This document shows positions 1-8,927 of a stretch of 64,000 bases of DNA, one piece after another. The position numbers and the translations under genes are program-made. The DNA is from Lederbergia galactosidilytica. GTDB lineage: Bacteria; Bacillota; Bacilli; Bacillales; Bacillaceae_C. The stretch lies in assembly GCF_017873565.1 (NCBI RefSeq), contig NZ_JAGGKH010000007.1, positions 163,051 to 227,050 of the forward strand, read 5' to 3'. Numbering within the stretch: position 1 is the first letter of the stretch; each line of letters begins with the position of its first letter. The notes beneath the pieces are model-generated. The model was not told where the DNA came from and made no database searches. It saw only the letters and a program-made list of their open reading frames with translations.

Positions 1-583
1 TCATCGCACCTGTTGGGTGGGCATTATAAAGACGAACTAGTGATAAGAATGCAGGTCCTATAAAATTAGACTTTTGATTAACGTTCGGGCATGCTTCAAG
101 ACAAACCCCACATGTCATACATTTTGAAAGTTCATAAGCCCACTGGCGCTTCCTTTCAGGCATACGTGGTCCCGGACCTAAATCATAAGTTCCATCTATA
201 GGAATCCATGCTTTGATTCTTTTAAGGGAATCAAACATTCTACTCCTATCTACAATCAAATCTCGGACAACTGGGAAAGTAGCCATTGGAGCAAGTCGAA
301 TCGGTTGTTGCAACTTATCAATCAGCGCCGTACATGACTGACGTGGTTTTCCATTGATTACCATGGAACAAGCACCGCAAACTTCTTCTAGACAGTTCAT
401 ATCCCAAGCAACTGGGCTTGTTTTCTTTCCTTCCGCATTAACTGGATTTCTCCGAATCTCCATTAATGCAGAAATAACGTTCATATTAGGACGGTAATCC
501 AAAATAAATTTTTCTTCATAAGGTTCCGATTTATCGTCTTTTTGACGGGTAATAATAAAAGTTACTTTCTTTTGTTCGGCCAT
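1..583 (-). CDS. sdhB: Succinate dehydrogenase iron-sulfur subunit (3' end cut off by the window)
   Basis: This is the N-terminal 194 codons of the iron-sulfur subunit of complex II, which passes electrons from the SdhA flavin to the membrane haem subunit. The translation has the [2Fe-2S] cysteine cluster CGAC preceded by CLEEV, and further on the ferredoxin-type motif CMTCGVC followed by CP, a ligand set for the other clusters. It begins MAEQKKVTF at the ATG at 583, two bases after the sdhA stop, so it is the last gene of sdhCAB. The B. subtilis protein is about 253 residues, so roughly 60 residues lie outside the window. Identification is firm. Confidence 0.95.
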   Translation of the reverse strand, partial: MAEQKKVTFIITRQKDDKSEPYEEKFILDYRPNMNVISALMEIRRNPVNAEGKKTSPVAWDMNCLEEVCGACSMVINGKPRQSCTALIDKLQQPIRLAPMATFPVVRDLIVDRSRMFDSLKRIKAWIPIDGTYDLGPGPRMPERKRQWAYELSKCMTCGVCLEACPNVNQKSNFIGPAFLSLVRLYNAHPTGAM

Positions 584-585
584 CC

Positions 586-2346
586 TTATTTCACCTCTTT
601 CTTCTTAGCATAATTCCGTTCACGAGGTTTAATAAGTGAAACATCTACATCTTCATAACTAAATTCAGGAGAGTTCGTGCTAGCATTATAATTTGCTTTT
701 GTAGTTTTTAACCATTCTCCATCATTACGATCAGGAAAATCTGGTTTATAATGAGCGCCTCTACTCTCATTCCGGTTCAAAGCTCCAATAGTAATAACAC
801 GAGCTAAATGGAGCATATGTCCCAATTGTCTTGTAAACATAGCACCTTGGTTACTCCAACCAGATGTATCATTAATATTAATATTTTTCCATCTTTCCAT
901 AAGTTCAAGGATTTTATCATCTGTTTTTTTCAACTTATCATTATACCGGACAACTGTTACATTATCCGTCATCCATTCTCCAAGTTCTTTATGGAGGACA
1001 TACGCATTTTCATCGCCGTCCATGGACATAATATCAGCCCATTTTTCTTGTTCTTTCTTTGCAGCTGAATCAAACAAAGCGGAAGATAAAGCATCAGCGC
1101 TTTTTTCAAGTCCATCGATATACTTAACAGCCTCTGGCCCTGCGACCATTCCACCATAGATAGCTGATAATAATGAGTTTGCTCCAAGTCGGTTTGCACC
1201 ATGCTGAGAATAATCACATTCCCCTGCAGCGAACAGTCCTTCAATATTTGTATGTTGATTATAATCTACCCAAAGGCCGCCCATTGAATAGTGAACAGCT
1301 GGGAAGATTTTCATCGGTACTTTCCTTGGATCTTCTCCAGTAAACTTCTCATAAATTTCAATGATCCCACCAAGTTTTACATCAAGCTCATGAGCATCCT
1401 TATGAGATAGATCAAGATAGACCATGTTTTCACCATTAAGACCTAATTTCATATCTACACATACATGGAAAATTTCTCGTGTTGCTATATCACGAGGAAC
1501 TAGATTTCCATATGCTGGATATTTTTCTTCTAAGAAGTACCATGGTTTTCCATCTTTATATGTCCAAATCCTTCCACCTTCACCACGTGCAGATTCACTC
1601 ATTAAACGTAGTTTATCATCTCCAGGGATTGCCGTTGGATGAATTTGAATAAATTCCCCGTTAGCATAGGTTGCACCTTGTTGATAAACAACAGAAGCTG
1701 CAGATCCTGTATTGATAACTGAGTTAGTTGATTTTCCAAAAATAATACCAGGACCACCTGTTGCTAGAAGGACAGCATCAGCCGGAAAAGATTGGATTTC
1801 CATTGTTGTCATGTTTTGTGCAACAATCCCTCGACATGCACCTGTATCATCTTGGATAATCCCTAGAAAATCCCAACCTTCATATTTGTTTACAAGTCCA
1901 GCTACCTCATGACGGCGAACCTGCTCGTCCAATGCATACAAAAGCTGTTGACCTGTTGTAGCACCTGCATAGGCAGTACGGTGATGTTGAGTTCCACCAA
2001 ATCTACGAAAATCTAATAATCCTTCTGGTGTTCGATTAAACATAACACCCATTCGATCTAATAGATTAATAATTCCTGGTGCTGCCTCACACATCGCTTT
2101 TACTGGTGGTTGGTTAGCTAAGAAATCTCCACCATAGACCGTATCGTCAAAGTGAATCCAAGGCGAATCTCCTTCCCCCTTTGTATTCACTGCTCCATTG
2201 ATTCCCCCTTGAGCACAGACGGAATGTGAACGTTTTACCGGAACAAGTGAAAAAAGATCCACTTGTTTACCTGCTTCAGCTATTTTTATTGTTGCCATTA
2301 AGCCGGCTAAACCTCCACCGACCACGATGACTTTACCGTTATTCAT
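586..2346 (-). CDS. sdhA: Succinate dehydrogenase flavoprotein subunit
   Basis: This is the 586-residue catalytic subunit that oxidises succinate to fumarate on the cytoplasmic face of the membrane. The dinucleotide-binding stretch VVGGGLAGLMA starts at residue 8. His41 in RSHSVCAQGG is the expected site of covalent FAD attachment. The active-site segments HPTAIPGDDK and SARGEGGR are present, as is the C-terminal FAD-contacting GANRLGANSLL. Length fits the Bacillus family. The ATG is preceded by AAAAGGAG, and the gene lies 45 bp after sdhC and directly before sdhB, so the three are one operon. Confidence 0.97.
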   Translation of the reverse strand: MNNGKVIVVGGGLAGLMATIKIAEAGKQVDLFSLVPVKRSHSVCAQGGINGAVNTKGEGDSPWIHFDDTVYGGDFLANQPPVKAMCEAAPGIINLLDRMGVMFNRTPEGLLDFRRFGGTQHHRTAYAGATTGQQLLYALDEQVRRHEVAGLVNKYEGWDFLGIIQDDTGACRGIVAQNMTTMEIQSFPADAVLLATGGPGIIFGKSTNSVINTGSAASVVYQQGATYANGEFIQIHPTAIPGDDKLRLMSESARGEGGRIWTYKDGKPWYFLEEKYPAYGNLVPRDIATREIFHVCVDMKLGLNGENMVYLDLSHKDAHELDVKLGGIIEIYEKFTGEDPRKVPMKIFPAVHYSMGGLWVDYNQHTNIEGLFAAGECDYSQHGANRLGANSLLSAIYGGMVAGPEAVKYIDGLEKSADALSSALFDSAAKKEQEKWADIMSMDGDENAYVLHKELGEWMTDNVTVVRYNDKLKKTDDKILELMERWKNININDTSGWSNQGAMFTRQLGHMLHLARVITIGALNRNESRGAHYKPDFPDRNDGEWLKTTKANYNASTNSPEFSYEDVDVSLIKPRERNYAKKKEVK

Positions 2347-2391
2347 CGTTGCGATCCACTCCTTTTTTCCCCATTGTTCAATTGCCTTTCA

Positions 2392-3021
2392 CTAACCTAC
2401 GAAAAAGTCAGGAAAAACAAATGCAAATGCTGCACGTACACCAATGATGGAAAGTACTACAAAAACCGCACCCATTACCCATGAAGAGATTTTTTGAGAT
2501 CGAGGTGATTGAGTAATTCCCCATCTAACTAAGAAAGACCATAAACCATTCGATAAATGGAATGTCGCTGAAAGGATACCTAGTAGATACAAGATCAAAA
2601 CAACCGGATCAGATAAAATATCCTCCATCATTTGGAAATTGACTTCAGCTCCAAAAGCAGCTTGAATTCGCGTTTGATACACATGCCAAGCAATAAAGGC
2701 TAATAAGATAATTCCTGTTATCCTTTGAATCGTAAACATCCAATTGCGAAACCAACCCAGTTTAATTGGATTGTTCTTTGCTACAAACGCAATGTAAATC
2801 CCGAGAATCCCGTGAAAAAGTATTGGTATGTATATAACTACGAATTCAAGGAAAATGACGAATGGCAATTTCCCCATAAAACCTGCAGCCGTATTAAAAG
2901 CTGCTTCTCCTTGTGTAGCAAAGTGATTGACTACAAGATGCTGCACTAAAAATAATCCTACCGGAATGACGCCCAATAAAGAATGCAGCCTGCGCCAATA
3001 AAATTCATTTTTTCCCGCCAC
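2392..3021 (-). CDS. sdhC: Succinate dehydrogenase cytochrome b558 membrane subunit
   Basis: This is a 209-residue integral membrane protein that anchors SdhAB and passes electrons through haem b to menaquinone. About five hydrophobic segments are visible. His28, His70, His113 and His155 fall at the positions of the four haem-ligand histidines of the B. subtilis protein, with the motifs QHLVVNH and AWHVY. The protein starts MAGKNEFYWRRLHSLLG. It is the first gene of sdhCAB and has a good promoter about 100 bp upstream. Confidence 0.96.
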   Translation of the reverse strand: MAGKNEFYWRRLHSLLGVIPVGLFLVQHLVVNHFATQGEAAFNTAAGFMGKLPFVIFLEFVVIYIPILFHGILGIYIAFVAKNNPIKLGWFRNWMFTIQRITGIILLAFIAWHVYQTRIQAAFGAEVNFQMMEDILSDPVVLILYLLGILSATFHLSNGLWSFLVRWGITQSPRSQKISSWVMGAVFVVLSIIGVRAAFAFVFPDFFVG

Positions 3022-3122
3022 AATTTACCCCCCTTAGTCATTTACATCTGTACCAGAAATCTATCAAAAGTAGATTTCAGTAGCACAAAATTTAATATAG
3101 TTACAATTTTGTGGACATATTC

Positions 3123-3151
3123 ATTTTACTCTTCCCTACATAAAGCGTCAA
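3123..3151 (-). promoter_or_regulatory. Sigma-A promoter of sdhCAB
   Basis: On the minus strand TTGACG (3151-3146) is followed after 17 bp by TAAAAT (3128-3123). Predicted transcription starts near 3116, which leaves a leader of about 95 nt before sdhC. In B. subtilis the sdhC leader is a target of the sRNA FsrA; I did not identify such a site here. Confidence 0.6.
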
Positions 3152-3206
3152 GATAACGGTTTCCTAACTCCAAATTTGAATATTTTTCATTTTTTTAGCA
3201 AATTTT

Positions 3207-3235
3207 TTCAAAATCGAGCTCTTTTTGTATATAAT
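3207..3235 (+). promoter_or_regulatory. Sigma-A promoter of yslB
   Basis: TTCAAA (3207-3212), 17 bp, then TATAAT (3230-3235). The -10 box lies downstream of the in-frame ATG at 3176, so that ATG would not be in the message. This decides the GTG start at 3266. Confidence 0.6.
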
Positions 3236-3265
3236 AGGGATGAAAGAAAAGAGGGAGATAGGACC

Positions 3266-3730
3266 GTGAAACCTTCATCAACACATACCTTTGAAAGAGA
3301 AGCAAAAACTGACCAAATGGTCCCAATGTTTGCTTATGAATTACTTCGGGATATTTTAATTCCTGAAATGCTCGGAAAAGATACCGACGAAATATCCTAT
3401 TGGGTTGGCAAACATATAGCTAGGACATTCCCATTGCTTTCAGTTGAAGAAATTTCTTCTTTTTTTAAAGAAGCTGCATGGGGACATTTAGAATTGGTCG
3501 AACAGAATAAAAAAGAAATGAAGCTAGAACTTACCGGTGAAATCGTTGAGAGACGATTGCTGATGCATGATGAGCCTTCTTTCCGTCTGGAAGCTGGATT
3601 TATTGCAGAACAGATCCAATCGCAAAAAAATATTATCACTGAAGCACATGAAGAAATTGCCAAGCGGAAAAAGAAAGTGTATTTTATTGTGCGTTGGGAT
3701 TTAAAAGACCATGTCCAAGGTGAAATATAA
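3266..3730 (+). CDS. yslB: YslB family protein (DUF2507)
   Basis: This is a 154-residue soluble protein of the YslB family, whose function is unknown. I recognise it from the segment FAYELLRDILIPEMLG, from YWVGKHIAR and WGHLELVEQ further on, and from its place opposite lysC and beside sdhC, as in B. subtilis. The chosen start is GTG at 3266, preceded by GAGGGAG at a normal distance. The longer reading frame starting at 3176 would run through the promoter. A bidirectional terminator follows. Confidence 0.85.
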   Translation: MKPSSTHTFEREAKTDQMVPMFAYELLRDILIPEMLGKDTDEISYWVGKHIARTFPLLSVEEISSFFKEAAWGHLELVEQNKKEMKLELTGEIVERRLLMHDEPSFRLEAGFIAEQIQSQKNIITEAHEEIAKRKKKVYFIVRWDLKDHVQGEI

Positions 3731-3838
3731 ACGCCAATGGGTGATTGAACATGCTTTAATCTTTCGCATTACATATGAACATTCGGCTCAATTTAGCGAA
3801 TTCACCAAGTTGTTCAAGCTCATGACATGAAATTTCCC

Positions 3839-3870
3839 AAAACCGAGAAAGAATATTCGGTCTCGGTTTT
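3839..3870. terminator. Bidirectional terminator between yslB and lysC
   Basis: A perfect 10-bp inverted repeat, AAAACCGAGA (3839-3848) and TCTCGGTTTT (3861-3870), has A- and T-rich ends on both strands. It can stop yslB on the plus strand and lysC on the minus strand. Confidence 0.8.
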
Positions 3871-3914
3871 GGGCACTTGTCAAACTGCCACTTGGGTTTA
3901 ATAGTTCAGACCAT

Positions 3915-4415
3915 TCAATTTGTCGCTTCTGCTGGAACAGCACCTAAATCATATTCTTCGTGTAATGTTTGAGCAGCAAGCTCCATTTGATCTTCATTTA
4001 CAACAACAGATATTTTAATCTCAGAAGTACTAACCATTTTCACTTGAATTTGCTTTTTAGCAAGAATTTGGAACATTCTGGCTGCAACACCTGGATTAGA
4101 CACCATGCCTGAACCAACAATAGATACTTTTGCTAACTCTGCCTCATGCTCTAAGCCTTCATAGCCAATTTCTTGTCTATGTTGTTCTAATACTTCAATC
4201 ACATTATCTAAATCCTTTGTTTTAATCGAAAAAGACAGATTCGTTTTATTTGTATCTGTTTGACTTTGAATAATGATGTCTACATCGATTTGATGATCGG
4301 CTAGGACAGTAAATATGGAAGATAATCCATTTAATTCGTTATTTAAGCCTAAAATCGTCAGTCTTGTCATTCCTTTTTCAAATGCTACACCACGTACAAT
4401 CAGATTTTGTTCCAT
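3915..4415 (-). CDS. lysC: Aspartokinase II beta chain from an in-frame internal start
   Basis: At 4415 the in-frame ATG of MEQNLIVRGVAFEKG is preceded by GAGGAGGAAGTATCA, a near-perfect Shine-Dalgarno at good spacing inside the lysC coding region. Starting here gives a 166-residue product that holds only the two ACT domains. In B. subtilis aspartokinase II is an alpha2-beta2 enzyme whose beta chain arises by exactly this kind of internal initiation. Production of the short chain in this organism is therefore inferred from the ribosome binding site and homology. Confidence 0.8.
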   Translation of the reverse strand: MEQNLIVRGVAFEKGMTRLTILGLNNELNGLSSIFTVLADHQIDVDIIIQSQTDTNKTNLSFSIKTKDLDNVIEVLEQHRQEIGYEGLEHEAELAKVSIVGSGMVSNPGVAARMFQILAKKQIQVKMVSTSEIKISVVVNEDQMELAAQTLHEEYDLGAVPAEATN

Positions 4416-5150
4416 TGATACTTCCTCCTCAATTACTGTTCCTTCTTCGTTTTCAATACTTGATCGAACTTCAAGTGCTACACCATAATTTTTCGCAAAC
4501 TCCACAGCACGCGGATGTAAAACACCAGCTCCAAGATTTGCTAATTCCAACATCTCATCATAAGAAATAGAAGATAGTTTCCGTGCAGTTGGGACAAAAC
4601 GCGGGTCAGATGTATAAACACCTGTTACATCAGTGCAAATCAAACAACGTTTGGCATCTAATGCAGCCGCAATCGCAACCGCTGTTGTATCTGATCCACC
4701 GCGTCCTAAAGTGGTGATTTCACCTTCTTCAGTTACACCTTGAAAGCCGGCGGCTACTACTACCTTTCCCTCATCCAATCGCTTACGCAGCATAGCTGTT
4801 TTAACATCTAATATTCTCGCATTCGAGTGGATATTTTCGGTCACAATTCCCGCTTGCCAGCCTGTTAAGGAAATTGCTTCCATACCCTTACTAGTAAGTG
4901 CCATCGTTAGAAGTGAGATGGATACTTGTTCTCCCGTAGTAAGAAGCATGTCCATTTCTCGTTGAGCAGGTTTATCTGTAATCTGCTCAGCAAGTGAAAG
5001 TAATTGATCTGTTGTTTTTCCCATTGCCGAAACAACGGCTATAACATTATTACCTTGTTTGCGTATCTGGATGATTCGATCCGCAGCATTTTTAATTTTG
5101 TCTGTAGTACTTAATGAAGATCCACCAAATTTAATTACAATTGTATCCAT
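3915..5150 (-). CDS. lysC: Aspartokinase II, lysine-sensitive (alpha chain)
   Basis: This 411-residue enzyme phosphorylates aspartate, the first step towards lysine, diaminopimelate, methionine and threonine. The kinase domain starts with VIKFGGSSL, and TTLGRGGSDTTA is the nucleotide/substrate segment. Two ACT domains occupy the C-terminal part (about residues 250-411, for example VRGVAFEKGMTRLTILGL and VSIVGSGM). Length matches the B. subtilis alpha subunit. It is monocistronic, with its own promoter and a lysine riboswitch upstream. The gene also carries a strong internal start for a separate ACT-domain subunit. Confidence 0.96.
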   Translation of the reverse strand: MDTIVIKFGGSSLSTTDKIKNAADRIIQIRKQGNNVIAVVSAMGKTTDQLLSLAEQITDKPAQREMDMLLTTGEQVSISLLTMALTSKGMEAISLTGWQAGIVTENIHSNARILDVKTAMLRKRLDEGKVVVAAGFQGVTEEGEITTLGRGGSDTTAVAIAAALDAKRCLICTDVTGVYTSDPRFVPTARKLSSISYDEMLELANLGAGVLHPRAVEFAKNYGVALEVRSSIENEEGTVIEEEVSMEQNLIVRGVAFEKGMTRLTILGLNNELNGLSSIFTVLADHQIDVDIIIQSQTDTNKTNLSFSIKTKDLDNVIEVLEQHRQEIGYEGLEHEAELAKVSIVGSGMVSNPGVAARMFQILAKKQIQVKMVSTSEIKISVVVNEDQMELAAQTLHEEYDLGAVPAEATN

Positions 5151-5231
5151 TATCCAACCTTCCCTTTCTCCATAATCAGCCTTGATCGAAGTAATAAGAA
5201 CAACAGTCTATGATGCTGCTTTTTTTCCACA

Positions 5232-5480
5232 TAAAAAAGCAATGAGCTTTTTCCTCATTGCTTGTGAATTTGACTTATAAACACTTCAGATCACAACATG
5301 GGATAGCTCTCCAAAATGGCTTTTACCATTTTGACAATCCTACATTTCTTAAACGTAGGACCAGCAGAAAAAATGACGGTCATTTCTCCACTTCGGCAAA
5401 TCTCCCCTTTCAGAACCCTTCAAGGAAGCCCGTACTTCTCCAAGCCCTTACTCTTAAAGATTTGCGCCTCTATCTTTTTG
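5232..5480 (-). promoter_or_regulatory. Lysine riboswitch (L box) with intrinsic terminator
   Basis: The minus-strand leader holds the L-box landmarks in order: AGATAGAGGCGCAAATC (5475-5459), then AAGAGTA, then GGGGAGATTTGCCGAAG, then a long 3' arm. It ends in the terminator hairpin AGCAATGAG (5262-5254 on +) / CTCATTGCT, followed by a U-run just before lysC. High lysine should favour the aptamer and the terminator and so turn lysC off. Bounds are approximate. Confidence 0.92.
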
Positions 5481-5491
5481 AAATTTTCTAT

Positions 5492-5520
5492 ATTATAGCA
5501 CTCCTATTATTTCTTTTCAA
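5492..5520 (-). promoter_or_regulatory. lysC promoter overlapping the end of uvrC
   Basis: TTGAAA (5520-5515), 17 bp, TATAAT (5497-5492) on the minus strand. The -35 box and part of the spacer lie inside the last codons of uvrC (stop at 5507). Transcription would start near 5485, just before the L box. Confidence 0.75.
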
Positions 5521-7294
5521 CTTGCTTTTGCAAATTTTCCTTTAATAGTTCTGCCGTTTTTGTTGGTAAGCCAATTTGAATTAACTCCTCAACACTTGCT
5601 TCTTTCATTTTTTTCAATGAACCAAAATGGCGATGTAAAAGTTTTTTCCGCGCTGGTCCAATACCTTCTATCTCATCCAATATCGATTGAAAAGCAGATT
5701 TCCCCCGTAATTGTCGATGAAATGTGATCGCAAAACGGTGCACCTCATCTTGAATTCTTTGCAATAGATAAAATTCTTGTGATGTTCTTCCTAATGGGAT
5801 GACCTCTAGCGGATCTCCAAATAGTAACTGGGAGGTTCGGTGCTTATCATCTTTTGCAAGTCCAGCAATGGCAATATCAAGATTTAATTCATTTTCAAGT
5901 ATATCTCTCGCCGCCTCAATCTGTCCCTTTCCTCCATCAATTAAGATGAGATCTGGTAAAGGTAAACCTTCTTTAAGAACTCTCGTGTACCTTCGTCTCA
6001 CAACTTCTCGCATTGATTCATAATCATCTGGCCCCTGAACGGTTTTAATTTTATATTTGCGATATTCTTTTTTCGCTGGCTTTCCGTTAATAAAGACAAC
6101 CAGCGCCGATACAGGATTAACTCCCTGTAAATTGGAGTTATCAAAGGCCTCAATTCGATATGGCGTATAAATCCCCATGGCCTCTCCAAGTTTTTCAACC
6201 GCAAGAACAGTTCGTTCCTCATCTTTTTCAATCAGAGAAAACTTCTCATTAAGTGCCACATGGGCATTTTTCGTTGCAAGATTGACAAGATCCCTTTTTT
6301 GGCCTTTTTTCGGTTGGAGAACTTTGACATTTAAAAGTTGTTCAGCCAACACTTGGTCGGCATTTTCCGGAATCAAAATTTCCCTTGGTTTAAAATGATT
6401 CGGCTGGGAATAAAATTGTCCCATGAAAGTGAGAAATTCTTCTTCTTGCTCACCATAAATTGGGAAAATAGAAACATCTCGTTCAATCAGTTTTCCTTGT
6501 CTCACAAAGAATACTTGAACACACATCCAGCCTTTATCAATCGCATACCCAAATACGTCTCGATTAATAAAATCAGCTGACATCATTGTTTGTTTCTCAA
6601 TTGTAGTCTCTATACTAGAAATTTGATCACGATATTCCTTTGCCCGTTCAAATTCTAATTTTTCCGCTGCCTCTTCCATTTTCTGTTGTAAATCAACTTT
6701 TATTTCTTTATACCCTCCATTTAAAAATTTTGTAATTTCACTTGTGATATTTTTATATGTTTCCTGTGGAACTTCATTCACACAGGGGGCCAGGCATTGG
6801 CCAAGATGATAATATAAACAAACACGATCAGGTAAGCTCTGACATTTTCGAAGAGGATATAACCGATCAAGTAATTTTTTTGTTTCATTTGCGGCTTGGG
6901 CATTAGGATAAGGACCGAAGTATTTCCCCTTATCCTTTTTTACTTTGCGAGTGATAACGAGGCGGGGATGCCGTTCATTTGTTATTTTAATGTAAGGATA
7001 ACTTTTATCATCCTTTAACATAATGTTATATTTCGGATCATGTTTTTTAATCAAATTCATTTCTAAAATTAACGCTTCAATATTAGAAGATGTAATAATA
7101 TACTCAAAATCCTCAATCTCATTTACAAGACGCTGGGTTTTGGTATCATGAGAACCTGTAAAATAAGAGCGCACTCTATTTTTTAAAACTTTAGCTTTGC
7201 CCACATAAATAATGGTTCCTTGTCGATCTTTCATTAAATAACAACCAGGTTGATCAGGGAGAATTTCTAATTTATTTTTTATATGATCATTCAC
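5507..7294 (-). CDS. uvrC: UvrABC excinuclease subunit C
   Basis: This 595-residue nucleotide-excision repair endonuclease makes both incisions around a lesion marked by UvrB. It has a GIY-YIG nuclease domain at the N terminus ([19 protein letters not shown]), a UVR motif near residues 205-235 ([14 protein letters not shown]), an RNase H-like second nuclease with [10 protein letters not shown], and a C-terminal helix-hairpin-helix ([10 protein letters not shown]). The start is GTG at 7294, preceded by GGAGGGGATAGG. It lies downstream of trxA, as in B. subtilis. Confidence 0.97.
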   Translation of the reverse strand: MNDHIKNKLEILPDQPGCYLMKDRQGTIIYVGKAKVLKNRVRSYFTGSHDTKTQRLVNEIEDFEYIITSSNIEALILEMNLIKKHDPKYNIMLKDDKSYPYIKITNERHPRLVITRKVKKDKGKYFGPYPNAQAANETKKLLDRLYPLRKCQSLPDRVCLYYHLGQCLAPCVNEVPQETYKNITSEITKFLNGGYKEIKVDLQQKMEEAAEKLEFERAKEYRDQISSIETTIEKQTMMSADFINRDVFGYAIDKGWMCVQVFFVRQGKLIERDVSIFPIYGEQEEEFLTFMGQFYSQPNHFKPREILIPENADQVLAEQLLNVKVLQPKKGQKRDLVNLATKNAHVALNEKFSLIEKDEERTVLAVEKLGEAMGIYTPYRIEAFDNSNLQGVNPVSALVVFINGKPAKKEYRKYKIKTVQGPDDYESMREVVRRRYTRVLKEGLPLPDLILIDGGKGQIEAARDILENELNLDIAIAGLAKDDKHRTSQLLFGDPLEVIPLGRTSQEFYLLQRIQDEVHRFAITFHRQLRGKSAFQSILDEIEGIGPARKKLLHRHFGSLKKMKEASVEELIQIGLPTKTAELLKENLQKQVEKK

Positions 7295-7445
7295 AACCTA
7301 TCCCCTCCTTTCTCCTAAGAAAAACGTAGGTGCCTTAATATAAGGATGAACGGCTATGTGGGAATACCATTCCCAATACTATTTACCAATAGTTCCCCAA
7401 TGTTACACACAGGCGCGTTCTTAGTGAGCCTGGCAATATTCCGAT

Positions 7446-7474
7446 TAAAAAATCCGGACGCTGGGCCCGGATTT
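7446..7474 (-). terminator. Terminator of trxA
   Basis: Minus-strand hairpin AAATCCGG (7474-7467) and CCGGATTT (7457-7450), followed by a T-run, immediately after the trxA stop. uvrC must therefore have its own promoter in 7295-7445 or rely on read-through. Confidence 0.75.
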
Positions 7475-7480
7475 AGTTCA

Positions 7481-7795
7481 TTAGATATGTTTATTGATTA
7501 ATTCTTGCAAAGCTTCTTTAGGTTGGAAGCCTACTGTCTTATCTACTTCTTTCCCATCTTTAAAAACAATTAAAGTCGGAATACTCATGACACCATATTT
7601 ACCAGCAGTTTCTTGATTGTCATCCACGTCTAGTTTGACAATCTTTGCTTTGCCGTTAAGTTCTCCATCCAATTCTTCCAATACAGGAGCAATCATTTTA
7701 CATGGACCACACCATGGTGCCCAAAAATCAACCAATACTACGCCTTCACTAATCTCAGAGGCAAAGTTTTGATCTGTTGCATGTGAAATAGCCAT
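7481..7795 (-). CDS. trxA: Thioredoxin
   Basis: This is a 104-residue disulfide reductase with the active site WCGPC at residues 28-32 in the sequence DFWAPWCGPCK, and the cis-proline segment SIPTL. It reduces cytoplasmic disulfides, including those of ribonucleotide reductase. I start it at ATG 7795 (MAISHATDQ) because AGGAGGG lies nine bases upstream. An upstream ATG at 7819 would put that Shine-Dalgarno inside the gene and give a longer protein than the family. Confidence 0.96.
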   Translation of the reverse strand: MAISHATDQNFASEISEGVVLVDFWAPWCGPCKMIAPVLEELDGELNGKAKIVKLDVDDNQETAGKYGVMSIPTLIVFKDGKEVDKTVGFQPKEALQELINKHI

Positions 7796-7914
7796 TTCAT
7801 ACACCCTCCTAATATACATTCAAAACTTAAAGTCAGTATATCATTAGAAAGAGGTACTTGCGAATTTTTTGCTTAACTTTTTAGCTTTTAAAAATGGCTG
7901 ATTTAGATATTAAG

Positions 7915-8898
7915 CTAACTTTTATTGCTTGCCTTAATTTTTTTGAATTCTTCAGTGAGAAGTGGAACCACTTCAAATAAATCCCCAACAATCCCATAAT
8001 CGGCCACTTGAAATATATTGGCTTCTGGATCTTTATTAATCGCCACAATGGTCTTTGAATTCGACATTCCAGCTAAATGCTGAATCGCACCCGAAATTCC
8101 ACAAGCTATATATAAATCGGGAGTAACAACCTTTCCTGTCTGGCCAATTTGCAAAGAGTAATCGCAATAATCGGCATCACATGCCCCACGCGAAGCCCCT
8201 ACTGCCCCACCAAGAACATCTGCTAGTTCTTGTAATGGTTTGAAACCTTCGGCACTTTTCACGCCACGTCCTCCAGCGACAACGACTTTTGCTTCCGCTA
8301 AGTCAACTCCAACACTAGCTTTTCTAATCACTTCTTTGATTGTTAAAGCAATGTCGTTTATTTCTATATCCAAAGCTGTAACAGTACCAGAACGAGAATC
8401 ATCTTTTTCTATTGGCTCGATATTATTAGGACGGAGAGTAAGAAAGATAAAATCCTCAACCAGCTTTTTTCTTTCAAAAGCTTTTCCCGAATAAATTGGT
8501 CTGATAAATGACCATTGATTATCTGTCTTCTCAATGGCTGTAATATCTGAAATAAGTCCAACATTCAATCGGTTTGCAATTTTAGGCGAGAGATCTTTTC
8601 CTATTGCCGTGTGTCCCATGATCAGGGCGTCTGGTTGTTCTTTTTCTATCGCTGTAAGCAAACATTGGGAATAGCCATCAGAAGTATAATGTTTTAATTG
8701 ATCACTTTCTATTGTGATTACTCGGTTAGCCCCGTAAGCAATCAATTCTTGTGTATGGGCTTGCACAGAGTTCCCTAACAGCAACGCAATAATTTCGCCA
8801 CCCTCAGCGATCTGTTTTCCAGCAGCGATCGCTTCAAATGACACATTTCGTAAAGTTCCCTCTCGTAACTCAGCTAATACGAAAACTTTTTTCCCCAC
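7915..8898 (-). CDS. etfA: Electron transfer flavoprotein alpha subunit
   Basis: This 327-residue subunit of the heterodimeric ETF accepts electrons from acyl-CoA dehydrogenases during fatty-acid oxidation. The C-terminal FAD-binding domain is clear: VVAGGRGVKSAEGF, then GASRGACD, then GQTGKVV and PDLYIACGISGAIQH. The start is GTG at 8898 behind GGGAGGGAG. It is the last gene of the fadR-fadB-etfB-etfA block. Confidence 0.96.
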   Translation of the reverse strand: MGKKVFVLAELREGTLRNVSFEAIAAGKQIAEGGEIIALLLGNSVQAHTQELIAYGANRVITIESDQLKHYTSDGYSQCLLTAIEKEQPDALIMGHTAIGKDLSPKIANRLNVGLISDITAIEKTDNQWSFIRPIYSGKAFERKKLVEDFIFLTLRPNNIEPIEKDDSRSGTVTALDIEINDIALTIKEVIRKASVGVDLAEAKVVVAGGRGVKSAEGFKPLQELADVLGGAVGASRGACDADYCDYSLQIGQTGKVVTPDLYIACGISGAIQHLAGMSNSKTIVAINKDPEANIFQVADYGIVGDLFEVVPLLTEEFKKIKASNKS

Positions 8899-8927
8899 TT
8901 TTACTCCCTCCCAACTTGTATTTTTGC

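Noticed and set aside
3176..3265. N-terminal extension of yslB from the ATG at 3176
   Set aside because: The TTCAAA-17-TATAAT promoter lies inside it and a good ribosome binding site precedes the GTG at 3266.
5258..5545. Plus-strand ORF opposite the lysC leader
   Set aside because: It is the complement of the lysine riboswitch and its terminator, with no ribosome binding site.
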